This document shows positions 42,074 to 51,074 of a stretch of DNA of 64,000 nucleotides, piece by piece (the first letter of the stretch is position 1; every line of letters starts with the position of its first letter). Source of the DNA: Saccharofermentans sp. (GTDB taxonomy: Bacteria; Bacillota; Clostridia; Saccharofermentanales; Saccharofermentanaceae). The position numbers and the translations under genes are program-made. The stretch lies in contig JAEFBB010000004.1 of assembly GCA_016292215.1 (NCBI GenBank), positions 1 through 64,000 of the forward strand, given 5' to 3'. Below the pieces are notes generated by a model that was given only the letters and a program-made list of their open reading frames with translations, was not told the origin of the DNA and did not search any database.

Positions 42074-44170
42074 TTACAGTAAAGAACGGTAGAAGGACTT
42101 CCACATCTTATAGAGTCTTTCCTCACTGTAGTAATCAGCGATCCTGCGGGAAATGCTGCAGGCTTCAGAATAATACTCTTTATCGTTTTTAAGTCTTTCG
42201 ATCTTCGCGGCAAAATCCTCATTGTCATTTCCGCTGAGATAGTCATCGCCGAGTATCGGTTGGTAAAGCTCAAGATTACGCATAAGGATGGGCGTACCGG
42301 TATTTGCTGATTCCAGAATTGTCATGGGGAACAGCTCGTTATAAGACGGAATAAACAGCAAGTCTGCAGCGTTATAGTAAAGATTCATATTATCTGATGA
42401 TTCTATTCCCGTAAACGTGACATTTGCCGGAGGATTTTCCATATAAGAACAAAGCTCCTTATATCCGTCGGTTATAACTCCGAAAGAAAAACCGCCTACC
42501 CAAATGAACCGGATGTCGGTGAGTTTTTCGGCGATCTTAATAAAATCAATTACGCCTTTTCTGGTCTGCACCTGTCCGCAGCCCATTACAAGAAAGGCAT
42601 CACGGGGTATACCGTATTTCTCGGAAAGACGATCCCGGAACCCGAGTCTTTTCTCGCTGCTCAGTTTGTTGAACATTTTTTTCGCGGCGAAGTTCGGAAT
42701 ATATACAGCTTTTTCCCTGCTTATACCGATATTTACCAGCTTATCTATAAAATGAGGATTCACTACGACGAGCATATCGGCGCTCTTGTAAAAATGTACG
42801 ACATATTTTTTGAATATCCGCATAAATAGCCGGGGCATCTTAAGAGAACCGTCCAGCGTCTCGGGAAGAAAATGCACATAACAGATAACGGGCTTTTTGG
42901 AAAGCTTCATCTTGATATAATTAACCGGTTCAACGGTGTGGATATGAATGATATCCGAATTCCTTACTGATCCGTTTATCTTCAGTTCGAAATCATCCTT
43001 ACCGTAATCCCTGATGAGGCCCAAAAGCTCCAGGTAGGCACTCCCGACGCCCTGACCCTTAACGGAATCTGCCATGGAAAGCATATTTATCCGGATTTTC
43101 TTCTGTGCTTTTCCGCTTTGCTCAGCCCCGGATTTGTATGGGTAATGCATTGCCAAATGTTTAAAATACAGCTTTACGCCGTCTGTTTTTGAAGTGAAAG
43201 AGAAAACAAGCTTCAGATAAGTGCTGCTTCTGATACATCTGTTCACGAATGAGAGCAGACATTTTTTTATCAACCGGTTATTCCTTGCATCGGGAAAAAG
43301 GTCATTCAGTTTTACCAGTGCTTCCCTGACTAGTTTACGATCTTCTGTTTTCCCGTTTTGAGTGCGCAGTTTAAACAGAATGGTCAGCAAAGCGTTTTTA
43401 TATAGCAGCGAAAAGGCTCTGTCCCTGACATCTGCCGGTTTATTACCGAACAACGGTTTGATCTTTTCTATTGCCTGAAGATAATAAAGGTGTTGTTCCC
43501 CCCTTTGGTTTACGGAAGAGGAACTGCGCTGGTAATAATGGTAAAAAGGCTCTTTCAGGAACACGTAATTCTCAAGCTTAGTCTTAAGAGCCATGTCATA
43601 ATACAGATCCTCGTAAATAACCAGGGATTCATCGAAGAAAATATCCTGAACAAGCGATCTGCGGAATAGCTTTCCTTTGACATAACAATATTTATCGACT
43701 ATTTCAGGAGAATCACATACTGAACCGTATTTCCGGGTAAGTTTAGGTAATTTGGCCTCCGTAAATACTTTTCCGGTGTTTTTGCCGTCTGACAGGTGAA
43801 CGGCCTGGTAGGAGTCCACATAATCCGCTTTGTAAAAAAGAGCCGCTTCAAGAGCATGATCTATGGCTGCCGGATCTAACTTATCGTCGGAATCCAAAAA
43901 CATTATGTAATCACCGGTTGCAGCATGAAGTCCGGTATTCCTGGCGGCAGAAACACCTTTGTTCTTATTGTGAGACAAGGAGATTATCCTGCTGTCTTCT
44001 TTCCGGTATTGTTCTGCCACAGTCTGAGTGCCGTCACCGGAACCGTCATTTACAACGATTATCTCCAGGTTTTTATACGTCTGGTTAATTGCACTTTCTA
44101 TTGTATTGCCTAAAGAGGATTCGGCATTATAGGCAGGGATGATTATTGTAACTTTATTCTCGTTTTCCAC
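42074..44170 (-). CDS. Two-domain glycosyltransferase (GT2 plus GT4)
   Basis: 698 residues from GTG 44170. Residues 1-230 are GT2/GT-A: TIIIPAYNAESSLGNTIESA, VVNDGSGDGT, GVSAARNTGL, and DSDD for the metal-bound donor. About 355-698 is GT4/GT-B: LSMADSVKGQGVGSAY, DIIHIHTVEPVNY, VYIPNF, GCGQVQTRKGVIDF, LFIPSYNELFPMTILESANT with the donor-binding Glu. Two transferase domains in one chain suggest two successive sugar additions to a glycolipid or wall polymer. Transcribed with the flippase-like gene downstream and divergent from the GT4 gene at 44314. Confidence 0.92.
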   Translation of the reverse strand: MENENKVTIIIPAYNAESSLGNTIESAINQTYKNLEIIVVNDGSGDGTQTVAEQYRKEDSRIISLSHNKNKGVSAARNTGLHAATGDYIMFLDSDDKLDPAAIDHALEAALFYKADYVDSYQAVHLSDGKNTGKVFTEAKLPKLTRKYGSVCDSPEIVDKYCYVKGKLFRRSLVQDIFFDESLVIYEDLYYDMALKTKLENYVFLKEPFYHYYQRSSSSVNQRGEQHLYYLQAIEKIKPLFGNKPADVRDRAFSLLYKNALLTILFKLRTQNGKTEDRKLVREALVKLNDLFPDARNNRLIKKCLLSFVNRCIRSSTYLKLVFSFTSKTDGVKLYFKHLAMHYPYKSGAEQSGKAQKKIRINMLSMADSVKGQGVGSAYLELLGLIRDYGKDDFELKINGSVRNSDIIHIHTVEPVNYIKMKLSKKPVICYVHFLPETLDGSLKMPRLFMRIFKKYVVHFYKSADMLVVVNPHFIDKLVNIGISREKAVYIPNFAAKKMFNKLSSEKRLGFRDRLSEKYGIPRDAFLVMGCGQVQTRKGVIDFIKIAEKLTDIRFIWVGGFSFGVITDGYKELCSYMENPPANVTFTGIESSDNMNLYYNAADLLFIPSYNELFPMTILESANTGTPILMRNLELYQPILGDDYLSGNDNEDFAAKIERLKNDKEYYSEACSISRRIADYYSEERLYKMWKSFYRSLL

Positions 44171-44241
44171 AGTATCATCTTTTCTTCAGGGCAGCTTTGC
44201 AATAATTCGCATTTTTTAATTTTATCATAGTAAGAAGACAT

Positions 44242-44270
44242 CTTACATATTAGAGGCAATGATGTATAAT
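44242..44270 (+). promoter_or_regulatory. Promoter of the GT4 gene
   Basis: CTTACA (44242-44247), 17 bases, TATAAT (44265-44270). An in-frame ATG at 44269 overlaps the -10 box and so cannot be in the message; this decides the TTG start at 44314. Confidence 0.6.
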
Positions 44271-44313
44271 GTTACAACATTCCTCATACTGTTTGCCGGA
44301 AGAGAGCACCGCT

Positions 44314-45480
44314 TTGAAGATTCTTATTACAACAGATTTATATGATCCAAGCGTCAGCGGAGTAGTCTCATCCGTCAAAGTGCTTGCCAACGGTCTTAGG
44401 AAGAACGGACATGACGTCAGGATCCTTACTCTTTCAGATACCCATAAAGAGAAAAAGGACGGAAATGTATACTATATTTCCTCCTTCAGTGCATCAGTTT
44501 TTTATCCTCAAGCCAGAATTGCTTTTTTCTCAAGAAGCAAAATGATACGCGAATTGATCGAATGGAATCCTGACATAATACATACTAACTGTGAATTATC
44601 CACATTTAATATCGCAGTCAGGATTTCCAAAAAGACGCAAACACCGATAGTACACACATATCATACTTTTTATGAAGCATACTTGAACTATGTCCCTATG
44701 GGAGGCGGTCACTTGATAAAGTATCTTCTTCCCTGCCTCGTCCGTGCTGTTTCCGGGAAGGCGAGGATGTTCATTGCTCCCACCGAGAAGACCGCTCGTC
44801 TGCTAAAGACGTTTCATATCTCCATTCCGGTATCCGTTATTCCAAGTGCCATTAACGATGCCTTTTTTACAGATAACTGCGTCAGTTACCGTGAAGAACT
44901 CAGGAATAAGCACGGAATAGAAAAGGACGAGTGTATCTTCATGTATCTTGGCAGAGTCGCAAAAGAGAAAAACATCGAAGAACTTCTGGATTATGCTTCC
45001 TGCGAGGAAATGAAGGATTACCGGATCCTGATCGCCGGCGACGGACCGTACAGAAGCAAGCTGGAAAGATACTGCAAAAAACTGGGCATTTCTGACAGGA
45101 TTATTTTTATCGGAATGGTGCCGCCTAAGGAAGTGCAGAAATATTATGCGGCCGGAGATATCTTTATTAATTCGTCTTTAAGCGAGACACAGGGATTAAC
45201 GTATCTGGAAGCCATGTCCTGCTCACTTCCTGTTCTTTGCCGTTATGATACTTGTCTGGACGGTGTAGTCGAGAATGGTAAAAACGGATTTGTTTTCAAC
45301 AACAAAGAGGAATTCCTGCGCTACGCAAAGCTTCTTGCAGAAGACAGCCTGTTGCGAAAAACAGTCGGGGAAAAAGCAAAAAAGACAATTGTTGATAACT
45401 ATTCTTCAGATAAATATATCAAGTCCTGCGAAGACTTATATTTCCGTATAATCAACGACGGATTGCAGGAATCGGTCTGA
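44314..45480 (+). CDS. GT4 glycosyltransferase, diacylglycerol glucosyltransferase-like
   Basis: 388 residues from TTG 44314 (GGAAGAG upstream). N-terminus KILITTDLYDPSVSGVVSS, then HTNCELSTFNIAV, HTYHTFYEAYLNYVP, IPSAINDAFF, YLGRVAKEKNIEELLDYA, FINSSLSETQGLTYLEAM with the donor-binding Glu pair. These match the monoglucosyl-diacylglycerol synthase type of GT4 enzymes, which make membrane glycolipids at the cytoplasmic face. Acceptor not proven. Divergent from the GT2-GT4/flippase operon; ends at a good terminator. Confidence 0.88.
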   Translation: MKILITTDLYDPSVSGVVSSVKVLANGLRKNGHDVRILTLSDTHKEKKDGNVYYISSFSASVFYPQARIAFFSRSKMIRELIEWNPDIIHTNCELSTFNIAVRISKKTQTPIVHTYHTFYEAYLNYVPMGGGHLIKYLLPCLVRAVSGKARMFIAPTEKTARLLKTFHISIPVSVIPSAINDAFFTDNCVSYREELRNKHGIEKDECIFMYLGRVAKEKNIEELLDYASCEEMKDYRILIAGDGPYRSKLERYCKKLGISDRIIFIGMVPPKEVQKYYAAGDIFINSSLSETQGLTYLEAMSCSLPVLCRYDTCLDGVVENGKNGFVFNNKEEFLRYAKLLAEDSLLRKTVGEKAKKTIVDNYSSDKYIKSCEDLYFRIINDGLQESV

Positions 45481-45517
45481 ACCGTCCAAAGATAAATCAA
45501 ATAGTAAGTGAATGAAG

Positions 45518-45549
45518 AGAGGCTGTCCTTCAAGGGGCGGCCTTTTTCA
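45518..45549 (+). terminator. Terminator of the GT4 gene
   Basis: AGAGGCTGTCCTTCAAGGGGCGGCC-type hairpin (stem AGGC(T/C)G...CGGCCT with a G-T pair) followed by TTTTTCATTTT. Confidence 0.85.
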
Positions 45550-45604
45550 TTTTGGGAAAATCAGCATCGCCCGGCCCCGGCGTGGAAGGCCCCGGCAGGA
45601 CCGT

Positions 45605-45696
45605 TTCTGTAACAATCTGCGGTTTTTCTTCTGAAAATTACAAAAAAACGCGAAAACCTGTAATTTTCAGCGATTTCCCCAGCGTTTATTACAGAA
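45605..45696. repeat. Array F: 51-bp-period TGTAA/TTACA palindromes
   Basis: TGTAA at 45608 and 45659 and TTACA at 45638 and 45689 are 51 bp apart. CTGAAAATTACA (45631-45642) and TGTAATTTTCAG (45659-45670) are perfect 12-bp arms around CGCGAAAACC; TTCTGTAA and TTACAGAA form an outer pair. Lies between two convergent gene ends. Confidence 0.8.
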
Positions 45697-45703
45697 GGGG
45701 CCG

Positions 45704-46249
45704 CTATACAAGACAGTACCTTACCTCATATCTCCCATCGTCTTCCATCTCCATTATCATATACCCGCGCTTGGAGCCGCCGCGGGGCAGGGAGATCGAG
45801 CCGGGATTGAGGATGCGGGGACCTGAAGGGTAATCGCCTCTTGATTCATATACGCGGCTGTAGTCTGACAGCGCGTCACCGAAGCTGTCGTAGGGGATGT
45901 GCGTGTGACCGAAGAGAACGATGTCGCAGCCTTGTTCCTGTGCGGTGAGAGACAGCGTCAGAAGGCCGTAATTGACGCGCTGGCGGTGTCCGTGGGTGCA
46001 ATAGAACTTGTGACCTTTGAGCTCAAAGACGGCATCGTTTTTTATGACCGAAGAGTCATAGGAATTGTAGTCGCAGTTGCCTCTGACGAATACGCAGGGA
46101 GTCTTTGGAGACCCTGCCCAGGAAGCGATCTCCTGCGTGGAATATTCGGAATCGCCCAGGTGGATAAGCATGCCGGGAGCTTCCTTAAGGATCGCTGCCC
46201 TCAAAGGTCCGTTCATTCCGTGCGAGTCACTTACGATCAGTATCTTCAT
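45704..46249 (-). CDS. Metallophosphoesterase, YfcE/MJ0936 family
   Basis: 181 residues, close to the family's usual length. All metal motifs are visible: SDSHG, HLGDSEY (GDxx), VRGNCDY (GNCD), CTHGHR (THGH), LFGHTHIP (GHTH). NPGSISLPRG follows, as in YfcE-type phosphodiesterases. Hydrolyses a phosphodiester in the cytoplasm; natural substrate unknown. Starts 6 bases after the FkbM gene, with GAGG before the ATG. Confidence 0.93.
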   Translation of the reverse strand: MKILIVSDSHGMNGPLRAAILKEAPGMLIHLGDSEYSTQEIASWAGSPKTPCVFVRGNCDYNSYDSSVIKNDAVFELKGHKFYCTHGHRQRVNYGLLTLSLTAQEQGCDIVLFGHTHIPYDSFGDALSDYSRVYESRGDYPSGPRILNPGSISLPRGGSKRGYMIMEMEDDGRYEVRYCLV

Positions 46250-46255
46250 AACGCC

Positions 46256-47347
46256 TCACACGAAGTAGAAGTCTGTATCCCACCCCGGGATGCACCTTGT
46301 GTGGCGCATATAGACTTTGTAATCGCTTCGTATTTCCAATACCTTTTGCACGAGCGCGAAAACATCCTCGCTCCTGTGATAGCACGCGATCTTCATGAGC
46401 GGGCGTGACTTTAAGATCGTCTCACGGGCTCCTTCTATCGCTTCAAGCTCAGAGCCTTCCACGTCGAACTTGATGAAGCTTACGTTACCGGGTTTTAACG
46501 AATCAACAGTGATGACTTCTATATCACGGGTATTCTTTAAAACAGCGTTGCTGTTTACCGCTGCACGCGTGCCTCTGCCTCTGGAATCTGATACCTGCTG
46601 CACACCTGTTTTGCCTCCAACAAGAGCGTTGATGCACCTGATGCTTACGCCTTTATTTGCGAGTTCTTCAGCATATGCGGAAAGCTTTGCGAATGAGTGG
46701 CGCTCAGGCTCGACGGCGATGCAGGAATCTATGCATGAGAGATTTTCCAGATAGCGTTTTACCGTGTCACCATAGTATGCGCCGAGATCGATAAAACAGC
46801 CTTTGCGTAAGGCTTTCAAAAGTTCGAATTCATCGTCGTCAGGAGACTCGCAGGAAGCGAGATATTTTATGTCTCCCGTTAGTTTGTAGTTGATGTAATT
46901 CTCATAGCAATTACGCGAAGTGCCGTCAGCAAGATGCATGGCGGTTTTATCGATAGCGTCAGAGTTTGATTCATAGAATCCGCGGGTGAACAAGATGTTG
47001 CCGTACACCGGAACATCGGGCACATAGAGCTCTCTTTCAGATGCAATTTTATCGACAAATGAAAGGACTTCAGGCCTCGAAGAACCGAAGCAGACGAGGA
47101 CTATGAAGTCCTTGCCTGCGAGCTTTTCACAGCATTCGCTGTAAGAGATAACTTTAAAGCCTCGGAATATGCGGTCTCTGACGAATCCGTCGCTTGCAAA
47201 AACAGCGGCGATGAGATCTTTCAGGCCGTAACTATCAAGCACATTAATTATCTTGTCAGCGCCGTCACCTGTGCCGTAGAGGGCGATGGGGCGGCGTTCC
47301 TGTGCGAGATATTCCCAGAGATCTTGTGTGCGGTTTGAATCATTCAT
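46256..47347 (-). CDS. FkbM-family methyltransferase with N-terminal Rossmann-like domain
   Basis: 363 residues from ATG 47347; the frame continues to 47491 but overlaps the divergent promoter region. N-terminal domain to about residue 130 (PIALYGTGDGADKIINVLD, DFIVLVCFGS) resembles nucleotide-binding PglD-like domains. The C-terminal 220 residues are an FkbM methyltransferase (CFIDLGAYYGDTVKRYL, CIAVEPERHSFAKL, SFIKFDVEGSELEAIEGA). FkbM enzymes O-methylate sugars or small molecules. No ribosome site is obvious; TATACT lies 7 bases before the ATG. Confidence 0.82.
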   Translation of the reverse strand: MNDSNRTQDLWEYLAQERRPIALYGTGDGADKIINVLDSYGLKDLIAAVFASDGFVRDRIFRGFKVISYSECCEKLAGKDFIVLVCFGSSRPEVLSFVDKIASERELYVPDVPVYGNILFTRGFYESNSDAIDKTAMHLADGTSRNCYENYINYKLTGDIKYLASCESPDDDEFELLKALRKGCFIDLGAYYGDTVKRYLENLSCIDSCIAVEPERHSFAKLSAYAEELANKGVSIRCINALVGGKTGVQQVSDSRGRGTRAAVNSNAVLKNTRDIEVITVDSLKPGNVSFIKFDVEGSELEAIEGARETILKSRPLMKIACYHRSEDVFALVQKVLEIRSDYKVYMRHTRCIPGWDTDFYFV

Positions 47348-47466
47348 AGGGATAAGTATAAAGCCTGGGGGAGAAATTTTCGAGCGCGGTGCAACATTTC
47401 GGAAAACGGAACTGTATCTATAGTAACAACGGCAATTAAACCGAACCAAAAACGGAGGGTAAATAT

Positions 47467-48585
47467 ATGAAAAAGTTAGTTCCGGTTTCAATTATTGCAG
47501 GCATTCTTGCCATCTCGATGGTAGCAGGCTGCAGCTCTTCAAAGTCTTCAGGCGCCAGAGCACGCGAGCAATTCGACACCCCGGCTGAGACTTCGGAAGC
47601 ATCTGACGGCTACTATAGCAGATCCGCAGGTGCAGACAGCTATGTGGCAGGGGAAGACTGGGAATATGAATACGGCTACGACGAGAATTTCGACACCAAA
47701 GACATGAGTGTAACGAACGGATCTCCCGATAAGATCGATAACGAGGTCAACATCGATCCCGAGGCAGGAAGACTCCTTATCAGGACAGTGACGATGTCGG
47801 CAGAGACCAAGGAATTCGACCGCGTTAAGACAGATGTCGAGGCACAGGTTAAATTCCTCGGAGGATATATTGAATATTCTTCTGTAGCGGGAACAGGCAA
47901 CGACAGAGATCTTCGCACAGCTTACTATCAGGTACGCATTCCCGCTGACCAGCTCGACACATTGCTTGAGAAAGTCGGCAACTCCTGCACGGTAATCTCT
48001 TCAGGCGAGAGCACATCAGACGTAACACTTGAATACGTTGATTCCAAGGCAAGAGTAGAGTCTCTCAGAGTCGAATACGACCAGCTCTTAGAGCTTTTAG
48101 ACAACGCTCAGGATCTTGATACCATCATCGTTTTGCAGAACAGAATGAGCGATGTCAGATATGAGATCGAATGCTACGAATCAAGGATCAGAGTTCTTGA
48201 GAACCAGGTAACATACGCAACGCTCAACCTCTCACTTTCCGAAGTCCTTGAAGAGACTGAAGTAGAGGAACCGCACGTTGTCACATACCAGGAAAGAGTT
48301 TCAGAGCAGTTCGCAGACACCTGGGAAAACACAAAGATCTTCTTCCAGGATCTCCTGCTCGACATTATCGCAGCAATTCCCGGACTCATCGTACTTGCAG
48401 TATTCCTCATCGCAGGCCTCATAGTCCTCTTAGTCTTCAAGAGAAAGAGAAAGAAGGCTAGAGCAGCTCTTAAGGCACAGCAGGAAGCAGAAGCACTTGC
48501 AGCTGAAAAGGAAGCAGCAAAGGCAGAGGAAGTTAAGGAAGAAAAGACAGAAGAGAAGGATAACAAGGCAGAGGAGAAGGAATAA
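47467..48585 (+). CDS. DUF4349 lipoprotein with C-terminal membrane helix
   Basis: 372 residues. Lipobox MVAGC (Cys22). An acidic disordered stretch to about 95, then DUF4349: RLLIRTVTMSAETKEFD, LGGYIEYSSV, YYQVRIPADQLDTLL, SDVTLEYVDSKARVESLRVE, coiled coil ENQVTYATLNLSLSEV, and a helix (DIIAAIPGLIVLAVFLIAGL) near 300-325 followed by a Lys/Glu/Ala-rich tail. Family role unknown, envelope located; two anchors (lipid and helix) are predicted. AACGGAGGG precedes the ATG. Confidence 0.88.
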   Translation: MKKLVPVSIIAGILAISMVAGCSSSKSSGARAREQFDTPAETSEASDGYYSRSAGADSYVAGEDWEYEYGYDENFDTKDMSVTNGSPDKIDNEVNIDPEAGRLLIRTVTMSAETKEFDRVKTDVEAQVKFLGGYIEYSSVAGTGNDRDLRTAYYQVRIPADQLDTLLEKVGNSCTVISSGESTSDVTLEYVDSKARVESLRVEYDQLLELLDNAQDLDTIIVLQNRMSDVRYEIECYESRIRVLENQVTYATLNLSLSEVLEETEVEEPHVVTYQERVSEQFADTWENTKIFFQDLLLDIIAAIPGLIVLAVFLIAGLIVLLVFKRKRKKARAALKAQQEAEALAAEKEAAKAEEVKEEKTEEKDNKAEEKE

Positions 48586-48710
48586 GTCCGACGCCATTGT
48601 ATATATTCTGAAATCTGACAGGTGTTAAAGCCGCAAAAGGGGAAATTCTTAAGGGGGTAAACTAATCAGATAAGGGATAAACAGACAACAAAATAAAAAG
48701 CATAGAAAAA

Positions 48711-49427
48711 TCAGAATTTCAGAAGTGCAAAATCACATCCGGCTGCGAAGTCTGCCCACCTCCCGGGGCCTCCGCAGCCGATGTTGTCATATACTGCGCA
48801 GGTTAAAAATCCGCCTGATCTGGCGCCGTTTATTGACTGCGCCACGTCGTCAAAGACCAGTGCTTTACCGGGGGTTATCACGTTGCCTGATGCGGAGATA
48901 TATCCGCTCGCGCGGAGGAAAATGTCGGGCTTGCTCTTATCGATCTTGCCGCCAAGATCTTCCAAAGTTATCACGCAGTCGAAAAGATCTTTTATGCCGG
49001 TGTGAGTGAGCGCGGCAACAGCGTTTTTTCTGGACAGCGCGGTCGTTACGCTCAATGCAAATCCGAGTCTTTTAGCTTCTTTCAAGTACTCCAGAGCGCC
49101 CTCTTTGAGATTGACTTCTTTCTCGTAAAATTCGAAGACCATTGATTCCCAGGTATTGACGATCTCCTGCCACGTCAGAGGAATGCGGTACTTGGTCTGG
49201 GTATACCTTGCGGCGTCTTCTATCGAAGCGCGCTTTACCATGTCGGTATATTCGGGAGTTACTTCATATCCGTAGCGGCCAAGGAATTCGACGTCGACAT
49301 CATTCCACACGCTCATGGAGTCCAGGAGCGTGCCGTCGAGATCGAAGATCAAAAGCTTAACACCTTCTTTTGAAAGTGCTTTGAGATCAGGATATTTCTC
49401 GTATGAAGGACCGGGTTTTAACGTCAT
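48711..49427 (-). CDS. HAD-superfamily phosphatase
   Basis: 238 residues. Motif I IFDLDGTLLDS, motif II SVTTALSRKN, a conserved Lys region (DKSKPDIFLRA) and motif IV LVFDDVAQSINGARSGG: a complete HAD catalytic set with a helical cap between motifs I and II, as in beta-phosphoglucomutase/phosphoglycolate phosphatase-like enzymes. Substrate unknown. The ATG lies one base after the fumarase beta stop, so it is translated as part of that operon. Confidence 0.9.
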   Translation of the reverse strand: MTLKPGPSYEKYPDLKALSKEGVKLLIFDLDGTLLDSMSVWNDVDVEFLGRYGYEVTPEYTDMVKRASIEDAARYTQTKYRIPLTWQEIVNTWESMVFEFYEKEVNLKEGALEYLKEAKRLGFALSVTTALSRKNAVAALTHTGIKDLFDCVITLEDLGGKIDKSKPDIFLRASGYISASGNVITPGKALVFDDVAQSINGARSGGFLTCAVYDNIGCGGPGRWADFAAGCDFALLKF

Positions 49428-49428
49428 C

Positions 49429-50052
49429 TTAGTCCATGAAATTGAGCTTGCCCTTGAGGTCTGCGAGAGCCTTCTCTTTTCTGGTGTTGAAATCGATCTT
49501 ATTGTTCTCGATGAGATTGTTTCCGTAAGAATCGATGGAGACGATCAAGGGTCCGAAGCGCTCTGCCTTAAGCTTCCACATTGCTTCCGGCATGCCCAGA
49601 TCGAGCCACTCGACACCTTCACAGTCAACAATATCTTCAGCTGCGACAACGGCGCATCCGCCGGGGAAGATGGTGTGGATCGCTACATTGTCGATGCACC
49701 CCTGTGTGGTCTTGGGACCCATGCCGCCCTTGCCGATGATGACCTTAACGCCGGTCTTTGCAAGGAACTCTGCCTGAGCCTTCTCCATACGCATTGATGT
49801 CGTAGGACCTACGCTGATTACCTTGTACTTATCAGGCTCGCCTTCATCAGAGATCTTCTTCATGATGGGGCCTGCGTGGAAGATAGCCTTGCCCTTAAGA
49901 TCGATGGGAGGCATCTTGCCGGATACGACTACTCTGTGGTGAACGTCATCTCTGCCCGTGACGATGTCGCCCGTAAGATAGATAACGTCGCCTGCGTGGA
50001 CCTTTCTGATATCTTCGTCAGATACGGGTGTTTTGAATTCGAATGTGCTCAT
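49429..50052 (-). CDS. fumB: Class I fumarate hydratase, beta subunit
   Basis: 207 residues. LTGDIVTGRDDVHHRVVVSG, FHAGPIM, SVGPTTSMRMEKAQAEFLAK and VIIGKGGMGPKTTQG are the usual motifs of the beta (C-terminal) half of class I fumarases. With the alpha subunit it interconverts fumarate and malate; the 4Fe-4S cluster sits mainly on alpha. The related L-tartrate dehydratase has the same layout and cannot be fully excluded. Overlaps the alpha gene stop by 4 bases. Confidence 0.9.
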   Translation of the reverse strand: MSTFEFKTPVSDEDIRKVHAGDVIYLTGDIVTGRDDVHHRVVVSGKMPPIDLKGKAIFHAGPIMKKISDEGEPDKYKVISVGPTTSMRMEKAQAEFLAKTGVKVIIGKGGMGPKTTQGCIDNVAIHTIFPGGCAVVAAEDIVDCEGVEWLDLGMPEAMWKLKAERFGPLIVSIDSYGNNLIENNKIDFNTRKEKALADLKGKLNFMD

Positions 50053-50948
50053 AAGACTGCCCCCTTGTGTGTGAAGAAATCGTAGGTGAAGTCAGGGCCT
50101 ATCCTGATGCCTGCTCTTCTGTGTGCCCAGCATGCCGTGGAAAGGCCCATGGCAAGTGTGGCCGGGTGTCTTGAAGCCTGCTCTATGTTAACGCCCATTA
50201 CGGAGAGCTTTCCGCCGAATCCGCCGGGTCCTAAACCTATGGCGTTAAGTCCGTCTTCGATGAGCTTTTCCATCTGCGCTGCCTTGGGGTTCGGATTGTG
50301 TGAGCCGACCTGTCTTAAGAGCGCCTTCTTGGAGAGCTTTGCTGCTACTTCAGATGAGCCTGCGATGCCGATGCCTACGAGGCAGGGAGGACATGCGTTT
50401 ACGCCGTATGTAGTCATCTGGTCGAAGACTGCTTTTGCGATGCCGTCGTAGCCTTCGAGGGGCATGAGTACTTTGGAGAAACCGGGAAGCGAGCAACCGC
50501 CGCCTGCCATGTAGAAATAGAGCTCTAACTGGTCGCTGTCCTTAACTATCTCCCAGTCGATCCAGGGACTGTGTGTTCCGATGTTATTTCCTGTATTCTT
50601 CTCGTCGAAAACCTCGACTGCGTTAGGTCTTAAAGGTGCATTAGCAGTCGCGCTCTTTACCGCGTCAACAAGCGCGTCTTCGATAATGTCCATGTAGGGC
50701 CATTTCGATCCTACACGCGCGAAAAACTGGGGGATTCCGGTGTCCTGGCACGAAGGCCTCTTCAAAGAATCCGCGAGCTGCATATTCTTTTCCATTACAT
50801 TGTAGATGTCGGGTGCAAAGCCCTCGTTCTCGATCTCTTTCATCTGCGCAAGACGGGTCTTTACGTCTTCAGGCAGATGTCCTGCGGAATAAGCCATAAA
50901 GGATGCGACAAGTCCCGACAACTGTTCGCGTGCTGACACTTCTGACAT
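50049..50948 (-). CDS. fumA: Class I fumarate hydratase, alpha subunit
   Basis: 299 residues, usual length. Cluster-binding Cys regions are visible (SCQDTGIPQFF, PPCLVGIGIAGSSEVAA and CWAHRRAGIRIGPDF); KALLRQVGSHNPNPKAAQMEKL and NAIGLGPGGFGG are conserved. Oxygen-sensitive dehydratase of the anaerobic TCA branch; tartrate dehydratase is the alternative. GGAGG lies 6 bases before the ATG. Leads an operon with fumB and the HAD gene. Confidence 0.92.
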   Translation of the reverse strand: MSEVSAREQLSGLVASFMAYSAGHLPEDVKTRLAQMKEIENEGFAPDIYNVMEKNMQLADSLKRPSCQDTGIPQFFARVGSKWPYMDIIEDALVDAVKSATANAPLRPNAVEVFDEKNTGNNIGTHSPWIDWEIVKDSDQLELYFYMAGGGCSLPGFSKVLMPLEGYDGIAKAVFDQMTTYGVNACPPCLVGIGIAGSSEVAAKLSKKALLRQVGSHNPNPKAAQMEKLIEDGLNAIGLGPGGFGGKLSVMGVNIEQASRHPATLAMGLSTACWAHRRAGIRIGPDFTYDFFTHKGAVL

Positions 50949-51074
50949 ACGGATCCTCCGTTAATTTTGATGTGTCAATTATATAACATACATACGGCAA
51001 GGGTACCCACAGTCTGACTAATAAATTATAATGAGCAAAATAACGAAATGTTTTCGTACAAAAGGGGAATGCAA

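Noticed and set aside
44269..44313. ATG 44269 as start of the GT4 gene
   Set aside because: It overlaps the TATAAT box, and the conserved family N-terminus begins at the TTG.
48608..48720. Single CTGAAAT/ATTTCAG-type inverted pair as a tenth array
   Set aside because: Only one imperfect pair and no period could be found.
51048..51074. ATG 51048 or 51069 as start of the ligase-like protein
   Set aside because: The ribosome site GGGG lies after the first and one base before the second; ATG 51075 has normal spacing.
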